Origin: Isoetes taiwanensis | Lineage: Eukaryota; Streptophyta; Lycopodiopsida; Isoetales; Isoetaceae | Assembly: GCA_021234155.1 (NCBI GenBank) | Contig: JAJEKV010000028.1 | Coordinates: 17,938,573 to 18,002,572, forward strand | Reading direction: 5' to 3' | DNA length: 64,000 nucleotides | Shown: one piece after another, positions 1 to 13,498 of the stretch | How positions within the stretch are numbered: position 1 is the first letter of the stretch | How the letters are laid out: each line of letters begins with the position of its first letter | The notes under the pieces: model-generated | The model's input: the letters and a program-made list of their open reading frames with translations, nothing else | What the model was told of the DNA's origin: nothing | Database searches by the model: none | Translations under genes and position numbers: made by a program

Positions 1-1340
1 AGATATGCAAGCAGAGGAGCCAATTCCAAGGAAAAAGGATTGAATTGCAGCACCTCTAAAATGGACGAATTTAACTAATGTAAAAGCAACAAAGCTCAAG
101 CTGTTTCGCTGCCATGGCAGATGCATGTATCTATTTTATTGGGGCATCCGTTCTATCATCTAACTCAGCTGTCTATTTTGTTTAAACCATGGTACAGCCC
201 TCTAGAACCCCTAGATTCTAACAGAGATGTAATGTAGCAGACTCAAACTTGCAGGTTCCAATCTCTCTTCTAATGCATGCATTCCAACATGAATGGTTTG
301 ATTGCAAGCAAGATGTAGCTAAAGAGGACCGACTTGCACAATGCCTCGTATTGATTGTGAAGATGCTAAGAGAGGGACATATTAGAACATTGAAAACTTA
401 TAGACTCACTTGCTTTGCGTGCACAATCTGCTCAAACACAACCTCCAAGAGCTCTCAATCCGGACAGCTCCAACAAACCCAACTAAGCCTGCATGCATAG
501 AAACTTGGCTCTGATTTACAATGTACGTGAGAACGCAGGTAAATTATGCGCAGGCTTGAAGAAAACCTCAGGAAATGAAGGAAGCAAAAGCAGCCAATGC
601 AAGCTGGTCAGATCCCTCTCAGTAAACCGAGAGTTCCTGCATGCCAACCATGAGAAAACGTAAGCAAGATTCAAGCAAGCAAGATTCTTAGTGAGCCGTA
701 AGAATAACAACTTCTTAATAAATGAATTTTTGCATCGCAGCAGATTTAATAAATGAATTTTGCATTTCCAATACATCTCGCTAGTTACAAACCATCGAAT
801 TTATGCATCCTCGGTTCTAAAAGGTCGATGATCTACAAACCACCAATCTAGAACAGCAAAACAAAAATCGAAGTCAGAGGGGGGCAAACAGAGATTGTCT
901 TTGAAGCTCGATGCAATGCTAGAACTTGAGTTTCCTTGTTCACCGAAGCCTCTCGAGATCGCTGAAGCCTCGTGAGTTTGCCGGAGCTAGATAAATCGCA
1001 CTGCCTCCTTCCCAACCACCGCCTAGAAGTCGTGAACTCTACCGCAAGCAAAGGCGCCGAATTTTAAAAATGGAGCAACGAAGAAGACGAAATGGAAATG
1101 GGTAGAGATGGCGGGCTTCCTCACGCAGCCCGCCTCCATTAATGAAGCCCAAAATATTTAATGCAAATTTGAAATATGAAGTTATCCACGTGAGTAAGTA
1201 TTGGTCGGAAGTTAATTTCTGGTAGGAGAGAAAGGGGGTAGAAACGCCGGAAAAAATTTTCCGGCGTATACATGTATACACAGGAGCACAAAGGGCACAG
1301 GAATTAGTATATCGAAACATTTTTAATAATGTATAGATAT
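1..1340. other. No gene recognised
   Basis: Short open frames occur on both strands, but none has a recognisable domain and none forms a convincing exon chain. The interval is unremarkable single-copy-looking DNA apart from a short dispersed repeat at 431-499. The stretch at 850-1050 is somewhat richer in GC, but I see no protein signature in it. Confidence 0.5.
431..499 (+). repeat. Short dispersed repeat (second copy at 16,935-17,003)
   Basis: The stretch reading acctccaagag ... gctccaacaaaccc ... gcctgcatgcatagaa occurs here and again near 16,935-17,003 in the same orientation, with a handful of mismatches over about 65 bp. No open frame is conserved between the two. It is probably the relic of a transposed or duplicated segment. 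Confidence 0.7.
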
Positions 1341-1350
1341 ATATATATAT

Positions 1351-1750
<400 letters not shown>

Positions 1751-2620
1751 TATGATTTTCATCTATAGTATCAGGTTGAAAGGCGATGAGCCAAGAAACT
1801 TCAATGCTTACCTGCTAGCCATTTCTTCATTACCCTCATTAGGCTAATGTTTGATTTGTTTGGCTGCAGGTAACCGGAGTTTCTTCTACCTACTCTATTT
1901 TATCATGTCTTTGATAAAGAACGTTTGCATGGAGCACTCCAAACGTTGCATCTCCAACAAATGAGGTTCTTTAAAGATGTTCTCACAGTAAAGATGACCT
2001 TAGTCTTCAAGAACAGAAAATTATTGTCAAACTCTTCAGGTTGTATCACTTCCCAACCTCTGCAGTAAATGTAAGGCAGCACCAAAAGTCTGAACTATGA
2101 TTTTAGCTTTATTTGCCTCTAGTAAATGAAAAGGCTGTGTGATGACCGCCACATTATCCCAGCTGTTTGAAAAGCTTCCATGATTGCTATTCTGAACTTG
2201 AACAAGTCCACCATATGTAACTGTGATGGTCTTTCTAGTAAGCTGTTATATTCTAAAAAGTTATCTCAAATCTTTTCATATGGCTGCATTTGTGGCTTAT
2301 ATAGATTAAATACTGCAACAATATCTCAGTTGCACTCTAATTCTGCTGTACCATTCTGCTGCATTCAATTGGAACACCATGTTGTATTTCTTAGTACACA
2401 ATTATGGGAAGTTAAAACAAGGATTCGTTTTCTTGATTACATCTCTAATAATATGTTCTTGAAACAGTATACTTGGTGGATAGCAAGTGTCTAAATTGGA
2501 CTACATGGAACCCCTATAAGATTATCCTTAATATAAAACATGGAACTGATAAGTCCGGCCAGGCTAAGATATCTTGGTCTGTGCTGGATGTCCGGTACTG
2601 GTCTTTGGATCAGGCCCAGG
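1751..2620. other. No gene recognised
   Basis: A 104-codon plus-strand frame lies at 2180-2494, but it has no recognisable motif and ordinary composition. I see no repeat, RNA gene or terminal structure here. Confidence 0.4.
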
Positions 2621-2622
2621 CT

Positions 2623-2625
<3 letters not shown>

Positions 2626-2683
<58 letters not shown>
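2626..2683. repeat. (AT)n microsatellite
   Basis: An uninterrupted run of about 29 AT units. It is preceded by 'ggcccaggctttct' and followed by 'atgaaaataaac'. It lacks the flanking modules seen beside the other long AT tracts in the window. Confidence 0.97.
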
Positions 2684-2685
<2 letters not shown>

Positions 2686-2917
2686 GAAAATAAACAATAA
2701 AAAAAGTCCTCCCCATTATTTGAAGAGGATGAAATCCTCTTTGTTCAAAATGTATAGGTCGGAGTCCAATTCGGTAACTTTTTTTTTAGGACGGCTTGTC
2801 CTGCTCGTGTAGACAATAGGTGGACATGACAAAATTTATAGGACAAAACATAAGATCATCCTCACTTTTTTCGAACCCTTCATTCATCCAGGGTCCAATC
2901 TTCCGCCGTCTGTCAGT

Positions 2918-3097
2918 ATGGCAAGCTCAAGTGGCAGCGAAGGGAAAGAAAAAATCACTCGAGCGCGAATTCAAAAGCTTTTTTGGAGTGCTAGAAGGAA
3001 ATACAGAAAGTATCCTGTGGAAGAAGATACTTTTTTCGATTGCTTTAAAGTGTTAAAGAATACGTCATCCCTATCTCAGACGAAGTTATGGTGTTAA
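2918..3097 (+). CDS. Small hypothetical ORF or exon relic
   Basis: A 59-codon frame begins MASSSGSEGKEKITRARIQK and continues with a basic segment (WSARRKYRKYP) and an acidic patch (VEEDTFFD). Downstream, in another frame, lies DEVMVLILYRFLAEQDIDE, which runs into a GTAAGTATG donor-like site at 3137; an acceptor-like TTTTTGCAG ends at 3193. That would be a 57-bp intron, shorter than is usual in plants. The composition looks more protein-like than its surroundings, and one base of indel would join the two segments, so this could be a degraded gene. I do not recognise the family and it may be chance. Confidence 0.2.
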   Translation: MASSSGSEGKEKITRARIQKLFWSARRKYRKYPVEEDTFFDCFKVLKNTSSLSQTKLWC

Positions 3098-3419
3098 TCC
3101 TTTATAGGTTTTTGGCAGAACAGGACATTGACGAATGTAAGTATGCTATTAGTTAAATTTTTTTTCCTTATAGATAACATGTTATTTTTGCAGGCAGCCC
3201 AGAGGTTCTTCAAATTATCTGGAATCAGCCACCATTGCGGGCGACACAAGAAAAGACCCAGAATATTTTCCAGCAGAAAAGGCAGAAAAGAAGACAAATG
3301 TGCATGGTCAATACAGAAAAGAAGACACCAACTAGTTAGTGATCAGCATATTAAAGCATATCAAGAAATACCTGTACCACCATCACCAATTATGATGAGT
3401 GACATATTTAACAAATTTT

Positions 3420-4140
3420 AGACTTATTCAAATCTGATAGATATTCTTCAAAGATGCCATAATAAAATTATATATATTTCTAACCCTTGTTGATTCTTAT
3501 AATTTTTTCAATTTAATTTATAGCGGTTATCAAAGTTTAATTTCTAGACTAATTTATACTTCAATTCATTTAGAATTATATTTTTATCTAAGATGAACTC
3601 TATATGATAAAAACGTTATTTTTTCAAAATGATTAAAGAAAGTTCTAGATGAAACAAATTAAATGATTATGTTTATGTTTTAATTAAAAAAAGGAATAGT
3701 TTATTTTTTAATTGGTTTTCAATATATTTTATTTCATCAATAATAAACTAATATTTGCTATTAAAAAATAAATTAGCATTTAATTAATTTCAATCTAAAA
3801 CTCTTGTTAAAGTATTTTTTTATAGTGCTAAGAATTTGTAAATTATAAAATTCTCATATAGTTTTTTGTCAATCATTTATCAAACCATTATATTTCATTT
3901 ACAAATTATCCTGAAATTTGTTATCAAATAACTAAAAAATAAAATTAATATTCTTGAAATGTTTAATTCTAAATAGATTCAAGTAAAAATAAGTCTAAAA
4001 AATAATTTTACCATTGTATAACCATTGCATTTTTAATTTAAATATAAAGCTATATAATTAGAACATATAAAAATTATAAGAATCAAGAAGAATTAAACAT
4101 TATATGTAATCTTAAAATGACATCCTTGTCTATTAAATCG
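3420..4140. other. Strongly AT-rich non-coding stretch
   Basis: The sequence is dominated by A/T with scattered short poly-A and poly-T runs, and it has no open frame of note on either strand. No terminal repeats, hairpin or RNA gene were seen. It could be a matrix-attachment-like AT-rich spacer or old decayed repeat. Confidence 0.6.
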
Positions 4141-6833
4141 GAATAAGTTCAGGTTTTGTTGAATATGCTATAGCTGCTTAAAACTGGGCATATAAAATAG
4201 AGCCGACAAAATACAAAGATAACAATGGTATAGAAAAAACTTGACATAGCAATAGCTTAAAACAGGAAATTGAAGAAGAATAAGGAAGTAAAAAAAAAAA
4301 GATAGTAACTTCTAGTTTCATTTTCACAAGATCTGAGCGCTAAGATAATCTAACATTAAATATGATGCACCAAAGCGCCTAGCAATTGGAACGATAAAAA
4401 AAGGTTAGTGATTGAAGCGAACTTGCAATTGCCGGAAGGGAACCGAGCCTCTCACTAGGGCTTTTTAGGGCAATTGTAAAAAAACAAATCGCTAACAAGT
4501 GTTTACTTTGGTTGATTCAACATAGGCTATGGGGCAGAACAATAACTAGGGTTCTCAAGATACTTTGAATGTTTTGAGAGAAAACTAACAACTGCAACTA
4601 TGACAAAACCCTAGAAATCAGAAGGGGCGGTTATGGAGCTGGAAGGTCTTCCCATGTTGTTCTTGGCGTGCAATTTTTATCGCTATTTTGGGTTGCCCCT
4701 AGGGGCAAACCCTTGTTTATGGGTTTTGGCATATCCTAAGTATATGCTAGAATATCCCTAGGATATCTTTGGACCGCTCCAAACCTCCTATTTCCCTCGT
4801 AAACTCTCGATACCATTTGGTAAAGATCCGCCATCGCCACACCCGCCCTTCCCTCCTCTTCCTCTCCATCTTTGCCATCGCCCATTGTTGCCGGTTGTGG
4901 GAGTTTACCTTCTCGAATAGCTTTGAAATGTTATTCTTTCGGATCCCAATTCCGACTTTAAAGATGATACTTTGAGCCCAATTAGTAGAAAGTATCTACA
5001 ACAATGGAGATGTTATTCGATGGAACTATCAATAATGGAGCCTCTTCAGAAATGGGAGTACACCATCCAGCAGATCAATTGTATGAGTTCATCAATAATT
5101 TGGTTTCACTATGTTTTTTCATGCAATGAGAACATACTACATTGGGATTTTTAATCATGATTTGAATACTAATTAAGACGTAAATTCGAAACATAGGTGC
5201 ACATCTCTAAGGAATGTTTATTGCAACAATGATGTGTCATAGGCAAAAACTCGAAGAGAAATGTCGTTGGAGTATGTAGGGAATGTTCAACCGGAATTTA
5301 TGGAACTATTTATAAAGCGGGCACCTCCACATGTGATTTACGCATAAGAGTGCTCTAGAAACGGACATTTTGAAGCTTTTATAGTTTTTTCCTTTTGAAG
5401 TTCTGTATGGGTTGCACAGGTCATTATAATTTTTGTCGTTGCACTTGGTTGCCTGCTATTCTACAGTGTGGTTGAAGCAATGCGGCAACAAAGGACAAAT
5501 ATGCTTGGGACATTACCTCCACGCTTTTTGAGATAACCTGTCACAACAAAGATGTAACGATCCGGTTTACTTTGTACTTCTATTATAGAAATGGTTGCTG
5601 AAATCATTGTATGTGATGAAAGGTCATTACATGTACAACCCTCTTTGGTTTGTATGGAAAATAAAAAAAATGGTATAGTCGATGTATTTAAATTATATGT
5701 TTCCTTAATAAAAATTTTTACATTTGGGACTCAGATTTGAATCAAAGGTTAAAAATCTTGCACAAAACTTTATGTACAAAGTGTTATGATGACTGGGTAC
5801 ATGTTTAGGAATGCCCAATATCGTCTTGAGTTGCAACAAAGTCTCAATCAAGTTGCATTGCCGATGCAAATACAAGGTGGTAAACCTTTTGTTTCTTACC
5901 ATTAGTCTTCATTTTCAAATCATCGCCATAACTATTATATGTTGTTAAAATCTTCTTATACTTGCCATGAGACCTTGAGAGATTTTGGGAAGGAAGTTAC
6001 TTTTTGGATGTAATTCACTTCAAACAATACACTCCAGGATGTGGTTTTAACGACTTCATGTACTTATGTCTTTGTTTTAAGGAGTTAACCGATGTCATAT
6101 TTCTCTTGTCATTGCAATAAGCACCGCTTGCTTCTCTCTTTGTACCGGGGATGATTATGAAAGGGGCTCTCGAAGTCACATGTGAATGGGAATGTATTAA
6201 GATGGCATAAAGAAGAAGGACCAAAGGAAATGGATGCAAAGAGAATACATTGAACTATTAGAAACCGAGATTGTTGAGCTAGAAAAGAAGTAGAGCAAAG
6301 CGTAAAGTCGCCTCGTGGGCAAAACGAGCTGCTCCAAGATCTTAAATCTCTTGAACCTCAGAATTTACTGGGTTTAATGACTTCCTCTCGCACCATAAAT
6401 ACCGCATGTCGTCGGAAGAAGATTAATATTAAAGTATATCTTTGTGTATGGAAAAGCTTGTGGCACATTATTGCATGTGCTACATCTATTGTCCGAATGC
6501 TAATGGATTAATTATGTTATAGCATTAGGCTAGTCATAAATGTCCGAGCTTGCGACATGCACATTCTTTGAATCCATGAACATGGCGGATTGCAAGGACC
6601 ATCTGTTTTAATTTTCGCACACTTTATGCCAATTTTAATGATCATAGCATCCTCACCGGCTGGTGTAGAATATTTTATCCGTGATTTAACGATGGTCCGA
6701 GCCCACTTAGAACTAACAAAGTTGGGAAACTTGTGGGACGGGGGATGAGCAATATTCATTAGCACTATTTCATTGATTTTATCTGACCTGTTCCACATGC
6801 CATTCCCATGATTGTGCTCTTGACCAACGGCTA
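4141..6833. other. No gene recognised
   Basis: Only short frames occur (74 codons or fewer, plus a 93-codon minus frame at 6517-6798), without known motifs. The frame at 6517-6798 lies just before the hAT fragment but on the opposite strand, and I could not relate it to that element. No tandem repeats or terminal structures stood out. Confidence 0.4.
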
Positions 6834-7087
6834 GTGGTGACTATGAGAAAGCTGCATCATGTAACTAATTTTCCATCAACCAAGCCAAAAAAAACCAGGG
6901 CAATTCTCAACTTATTTCGGGCGGCTTACACAGTGGCAAGAAGAAATCTATCCATGTTGGATTTCGCTTACATAATCAGGTTACTTCAAGTTGCTGAATG
7001 TCCATCTATCACAAGAACTATGTACCAGAATGATCAAGCATGTAAGGAATTCATTTTGAGCATTAGTGTGAGCATACGCCAAACTTT

Positions 7088-8494
<1,407 letters not shown>

Positions 8495-8892
8495 TAATAA
8501 ACGAATGCCGGCGGCGGCAATGAGAAGAGCGTGTGCGTGCAAAAATAATATTGAGATTATGTGTGCTCGACAATGCCAGGCAATTGAGGTTGTGTATTCA
8601 GCAAGTGCAATGAAAGAAAGTGAAAATACTGTTGAAATGACATTGTGTTAAAAGGAAAGTCAAACTCATTGGATGGAACGTGATTTTGGCGTTGTATAGT
8701 GAAGTTCTGCATATGGCTTATAAACAAACGCGACTCTTCAATGCCTCACTAAACAAAAATTTTGATCAAGGCCTTCTATTGTAAGAGTGAAAATGCACTA
8801 TACAATGGGATTAAATACTTCCTTGTATACAACATTTGCCGATATCGTGATGTCCATCTCGATTGCCTCCAAAGTGTTGTTTATAAGAACCT

Positions 8893-10952
8893 TTATTCTA
8901 TCGTGGCTTTGGACTCTTGACATAGCCACATAAAGCTGTCCATGAGAAAATATCGATTAGGTAAGTACAAACCAACTCGCCCATGGTTTGCCCTTGTGCC
9001 TTGTTGATTGTCATAGCAAATGTCGGGTCGGATTGGAAATTGCGCTCTCAAATTGAAATGGCAATCGGAATCAGAGGGTTTAGAGGAACCTAGGTATAAA
9101 AAAACTCTTGATCCCACATTCTTCCACTTGACCACCCCGCATCAATTACCTTATTTCCCAAGTGGCGATAATTAGACGCCGTGCCATTGAGAAGACCTAG
9201 ACGATTTGAGATGGATCAGACAAGATTACAATCATGCCCTCCTTCAAGACTAACTTATGTTGAGGCATACCACTTGGATTCGTGAGTGTTCAAGAACTCA
9301 ATTGATATGTGTCGATCTCCTCATCATCGATGCAACGATCAAAGACTTAGACATATCTTTGATTCTCCGTGTAGCATGTCCGCAACTTTCATATTGATCT
9401 CATCTACATCATCATTTAGTGGTGTAAGAATGGCACGCTTTGTCCAATATTCCACATTGTTAAAGTTGTGCTCGATATTTGGATATGTTACTTTAATAAG
9501 GTCATCTACATTTTGGGAGTTCAAGCACATTTCATCGGGCAACCTTACGTAATCAACCCCAATGTCATCAAAAAGTTGTCTCACGGCCATCTCCAAGTCT
9601 CAAGACCCACCCAACAATTTTGGCCGCCTTTCTCGATTTTTCCAATTAGTCCCATCACTCTCATGTTGATTGTTAACGGGTGCACCTTGACGTTGGTCCA
9701 TAGGTGTGACCCGCTGAGCGCCGATCAACTATCCTGCGGCACGGCTACCCTTCTAACAACCGCAAAAACTTGCCGAAAGTCTCCTCCAAGCACAATGGGG
9801 ATACCACCAAATGGCTTGTCACAACCTTTAAGGAATCGCAATGTTCTATCCAATGTCTCAAACACATGCCTATGCATCATAGGGGCCTCATCCCAAATAA
9901 TTAAGCTCGTTTCCCTTTATCGCCTTTTGCAATGTCATCCCCACGGTTAATACTACACATCGCAGATTCATGCATATTGATTGGAATCCTAAACCGGAGT
10001 GTGCCGTGGCACCACCTTTTAGTAATGTTGATGCTATCCCCGATTTAAGCAACAGCCTAAGGCAATCTTTCCTCTTGCTCGCAAATATGCCAAAGATTGC
10101 ATTGTAGAGATACGCCTTTCCCTGCTCCACCGTGCCCATCTATAAAGAACACACCGCCCCTCCCCGCAAGATAACACACTCCACAATGACACGATCAAAG
10201 ATTTCACGTTGATCTGCATTTAAGCGTGCACGCACTCATCGATTTGACGTAAGGCCCTCATAAAAATATTCTTCTCGCAAGGAAGGACTTAGTCATCTTT
10301 TCTTCAGAGGGTACGCCAAAACCAAATTGAGCCATAGACTTTCCAAGATCCTCATGTGCATCTCAATCTCACTGAGCGCTTTCTTGTACAACACATCATT
10401 GGCTTCTAAATTGTCATTCCCCAGTAGCTCTTCTCATCTCATGCAAATAATCCTCCACCATATAGTCCTCATCTCCATCCATGTGTCCTTTGCATTACCG
10501 GTGTTACAATTGAGTAGCGGTGGTGGCAAACATGTGTCGCAATTCTTTTTGACTCGCCATGTGGTCGCCTCTTGCAAGCATGCAAGCCATTCATTGTCAT
10601 CATCCCAACAATACCACGGCCGGACCTTTTCTTTTAAACGTGGAGCACATATGACCATCTACCATCTTCAGATCATCAAAGCTAGTAGGGCCGGGACCTT
10701 TGTTAGAAGCATGCGCAGTAGAAACGTTTCACCCTCACCTGGTGTAACAAAGTACATACGGCCAATAGTCTTGAGCTTTTTGTACACGGCTTCTTTCAAC
10801 CCAGTTTTAGAAGATGCATCCCATGTAAACTTTTTGGGAAAGTCGTGGTATAGCAAGGCACGCGGCTTCTCGCTACTACCACTTGCATTCATTTCAAAGA
10901 ACTTAGTCGAGTTGTCGCAAAGATTCTTGTTCTTGATCTCCTCCAATGACAT
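8893..10952 (-). pseudogene. Helitron helicase domain (PIF1-like), frameshifted
   Basis: Family motifs follow one another in the right order. From the N-terminal side: IGRMYFVTPGEGETFLLRML (about 10,700), DDDNEWLACLQEA (about 10,590), a Walker A-like FFIDGHGGAGK (10,117-10,150) followed after a frameshift by AYLYNAI, GIASTLL and GGATAHS, then Walker B IIWDEAPM (9882-9902), [16 protein letters not shown] (9767-9820), RAILTPLNDDVDEIN (about 9410), and finally FAMTINKAQGQTM (8981-9021) and FSHGQLYVAMSRV. In active elements this helicase unwinds donor DNA during rolling-circle transposition. The order and spacing fit plant Helitron helicases closely, but frame changes between neighbouring motifs show it is not translatable as it stands. 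Confidence 0.9.
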
Positions 10953-12334
10953 ACCATCATTGAAGCAAACAGTTTGCTCACTTAGGGTAAGTGTAACCGC
11001 AAGCCTTTGTATGCTTGGCTTCGTTGTCAGAAACCATAGCCAAGAATCCTCCGGCCAGACTCTTGGGCGTAGTAATAGCGAGCATTCAAATTGTTCAACT
11101 TCATTCGCCTACAATTGGATGCAGCTATTCTATTAGTACTTTGGAGCATAACCGGTGGATGCACCTTCTAGATGTCGTGGTTCCGTCAGCCTCCAAAGAT
11201 GTAAGAAATCATGTCCTGGGTCCTTTGTACACATATTTATACAAATACTTCACAGACCGATATCAAGACATATCTCCACATTGATGTGGCACTTGAAATA
11301 AGATGTCAACCATGGATTATATGGAACAACCCATCGATTGTCCAAACCATTCTCGCCTACATATAGCAATAATATTTAGCACTATGAGCATTGTTAAAAT
11401 TGAAGGAGAGACTAATGCTACAATCTTTAATCTCACGCACCTCACTTAATCGCCACACGTTTACGGGCGATACAAAGGGTAGCCTTTGTTGACTATTGTA
11501 GCCGGGCACCACTCTCGAGGAAAGCGCTTTGAGCATTTTCCATCCTTCATGCATTTTGATTTTGGTCGGTCTTTCCACATGGACCATGCATCATTAAACG
11601 CGGATGCCCATGAAGTTCGTGATGGCAACTTTCGCCGTGAATTTCTCGACACACTATCTTGTCAAAATCCTCCTGGGTCCCTGGGCTTGTCGGCATGGTC
11701 AAGGATAATAAGCATGTGCACATGTGGAAGACCTTTTTGAAATTCAATGACATGGACTTTGCCAATGAGCTTTCCAAAATCTGCTCAACGGTCAAGAGTT
11801 CCAACAACCTTTTTTTTCTTCATCTCAAACACCTTTGCTATCAAATCGGGCGATCGAAGGTTGCCTGGCCTGGTAGTAATTTCTTTGCACCTCTTCCCAA
11901 TTTGAATTAGTCGGTCATCGCTATAAATAAATCGCTTCCCTAATGCACGCACTATAGCCATAGCATCCTCGATACAATCGGGCGATATAACGCGGGAGAA
12001 CCAACATAGGAGCTTGGAAGTATGACCCATAATTAATAGTGGAAGCATCATCGCCAATATGATCCATAATTCCTTGCACGGATTCTACAACTATATCCCC
12101 CTCGATGGGTCTCATGATATTGCAGACGCATTCTCGCCCATCTTGGCAAACATGTCACATATGTATTCGCGGAAAAGTCTCCCTACGTATGAAGTGGAGA
12201 TGTACCACTATCTTCTCGCCAATAGAGATGGTAATTGTAGAAGTCCATGATTGTCACATGTTGTTCTCGTTCACACCCTCGCCTATGCTCCTTTGGAATC
12301 CCCAGATGTTACCCATCGGTCCCCTTCGGGAACA
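10953..12334 (-). pseudogene. Helitron Rep nuclease domain (HUH and twin Tyr), frameshifted
   Basis: Recognisable segments are PDLIAKVFEMK (about 11,850), FQKGLPHVHMLIIL with the HUH-type His pair at 11,716-11,724 (the usual Arg of QKRGLPHAH is absent), EDFDKIVC, MMHGPCG, CMKDGKCSKRFPR (about 11,540), NGLDNRWVVPYNPWL (about 11,300-11,345), YFKCHINVEICLD (11,270-11,305) and, one frame away, KYLYKYVYKGP (11,220-11,251) carrying the two conserved tyrosines. In the family this domain nicks and joins single strands at the element ends. The histidines and tyrosines survive even though the frame is broken, which points to fairly recent decay, consensus indel errors, or both. Confidence 0.9.
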
Positions 12335-13424
12335 TCAAGACATAGTGCAAAGGATCATATGATGAATGTAGCGACTTATCCTTTGTAATGGTCCGCTTAG
12401 AGTGTGCAAGATAATGTCACGTTGCCCATCACATGGTCTACTACTATCCGGCATAAGCACCGCAACCTCACTTTCCATAGGAGCATTCCAACGCCTTCTT
12501 GTTGGGTTGTTGACATCACATGATGGTATGCGGAACCTAAGATCCATCATTGGAAATTGCCCCATAGCGCGGTTGCCGATTAAAAATCTTCACAAATGGA
12601 TTAATCTCAAACATCATTTGTTGTATTAGCCGCATGATGTCATCGCATCCCTCGTGTTCTCACATCATTCAACTCCCTCATACCAGGTTTTCCTATGCTC
12701 CAACCGGGTTCTCAAACCCATCCATGATGTATATCCGGGCGAACTTAGGTTGTTCTTGTGGCCCTGCAATAATGATCCCATCCTATGACACGCCTTCCAT
12801 TCACTGAAAAGCAATATGCCCTCCATGGGCATTGGCAAAGTCTTCATCAACACGCATACACCTAAGGATGCAAAGGAGAACATGTTGTTGTATTTTCTAA
12901 TATTGGTCCGAAATAGTTTGGACACCGTGATCATCTCCCAAACACAATCCTCTAAGCCGCCTTTTGGAAGTTCGGGAAAATGCCAATTGAATTTGGCCTT
13001 TACCACAACATGCCTCTCCTCTCAGATTTCCAATGCTTTGCAAGACATCCCTCACACTCAACATCCATTACTCCTGAAGTCGACCGGTGGTAGATCCATG
13101 GTCCAAGCAGCCCTGTAAAGGCGGGGTTTAGGATCTTCCTGCTGCCCTTGACGGCGTGCTTTAAACTTTGCCATACGCCGCCTATGTAAACGCCTTCTTC
13201 TGGCGTTTGGGGTCTCCCCCGCCAGGGGTGTCTTGTAATAAGGATGGTTAGCAATATGTTGTGGAGTGTCATACATTCTTGGTCTTCCAACACCTCTCTG
13301 TTGTGGTGGAGTTGCAAAGTCATCGTCATGTGACAAATTGCCATCCGAATCTGTGTATTCCCCTGCTGAAGAGTGCATCGGCTGCATAGCAACTGAGGAG
13401 CTCGAGGGATTGCATGACCCTATA
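12335..13424 (-). pseudogene. Helitron N-terminal region (Helitron_like_N and basic leader)
   Basis: The minus strand encodes, in order, SNPSSSSVAMQPMHSSAGEY and RGVGRPRMYDTPQH, then a basic stretch ARRRRLHRRRMAKFKARRQ (about 13,150-13,210), then MDVECEGCLAKHWKSERR (13,010-13,060), FRTNIRKYNNMFSFASLGV (about 12,860-12,920), HRMGSLL, and WNAPMESEVAVLMPD ... QRDIILHTLSGPLQRIS (12,370-12,490). The last blocks are hallmarks of plant Helitron proteins just upstream of the Rep domain. A plausible splice acceptor (tattttatag) sits at about 13,422-13,431 at the start of the leader exon. Frame changes occur between blocks. Confidence 0.85.
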
Positions 13425-13498
13425 AAATACAGTTGACAATGTTAGAACATGTATGCTGTTAGTATGCTAAAGATATCTATTATACTCTACAAATACCT

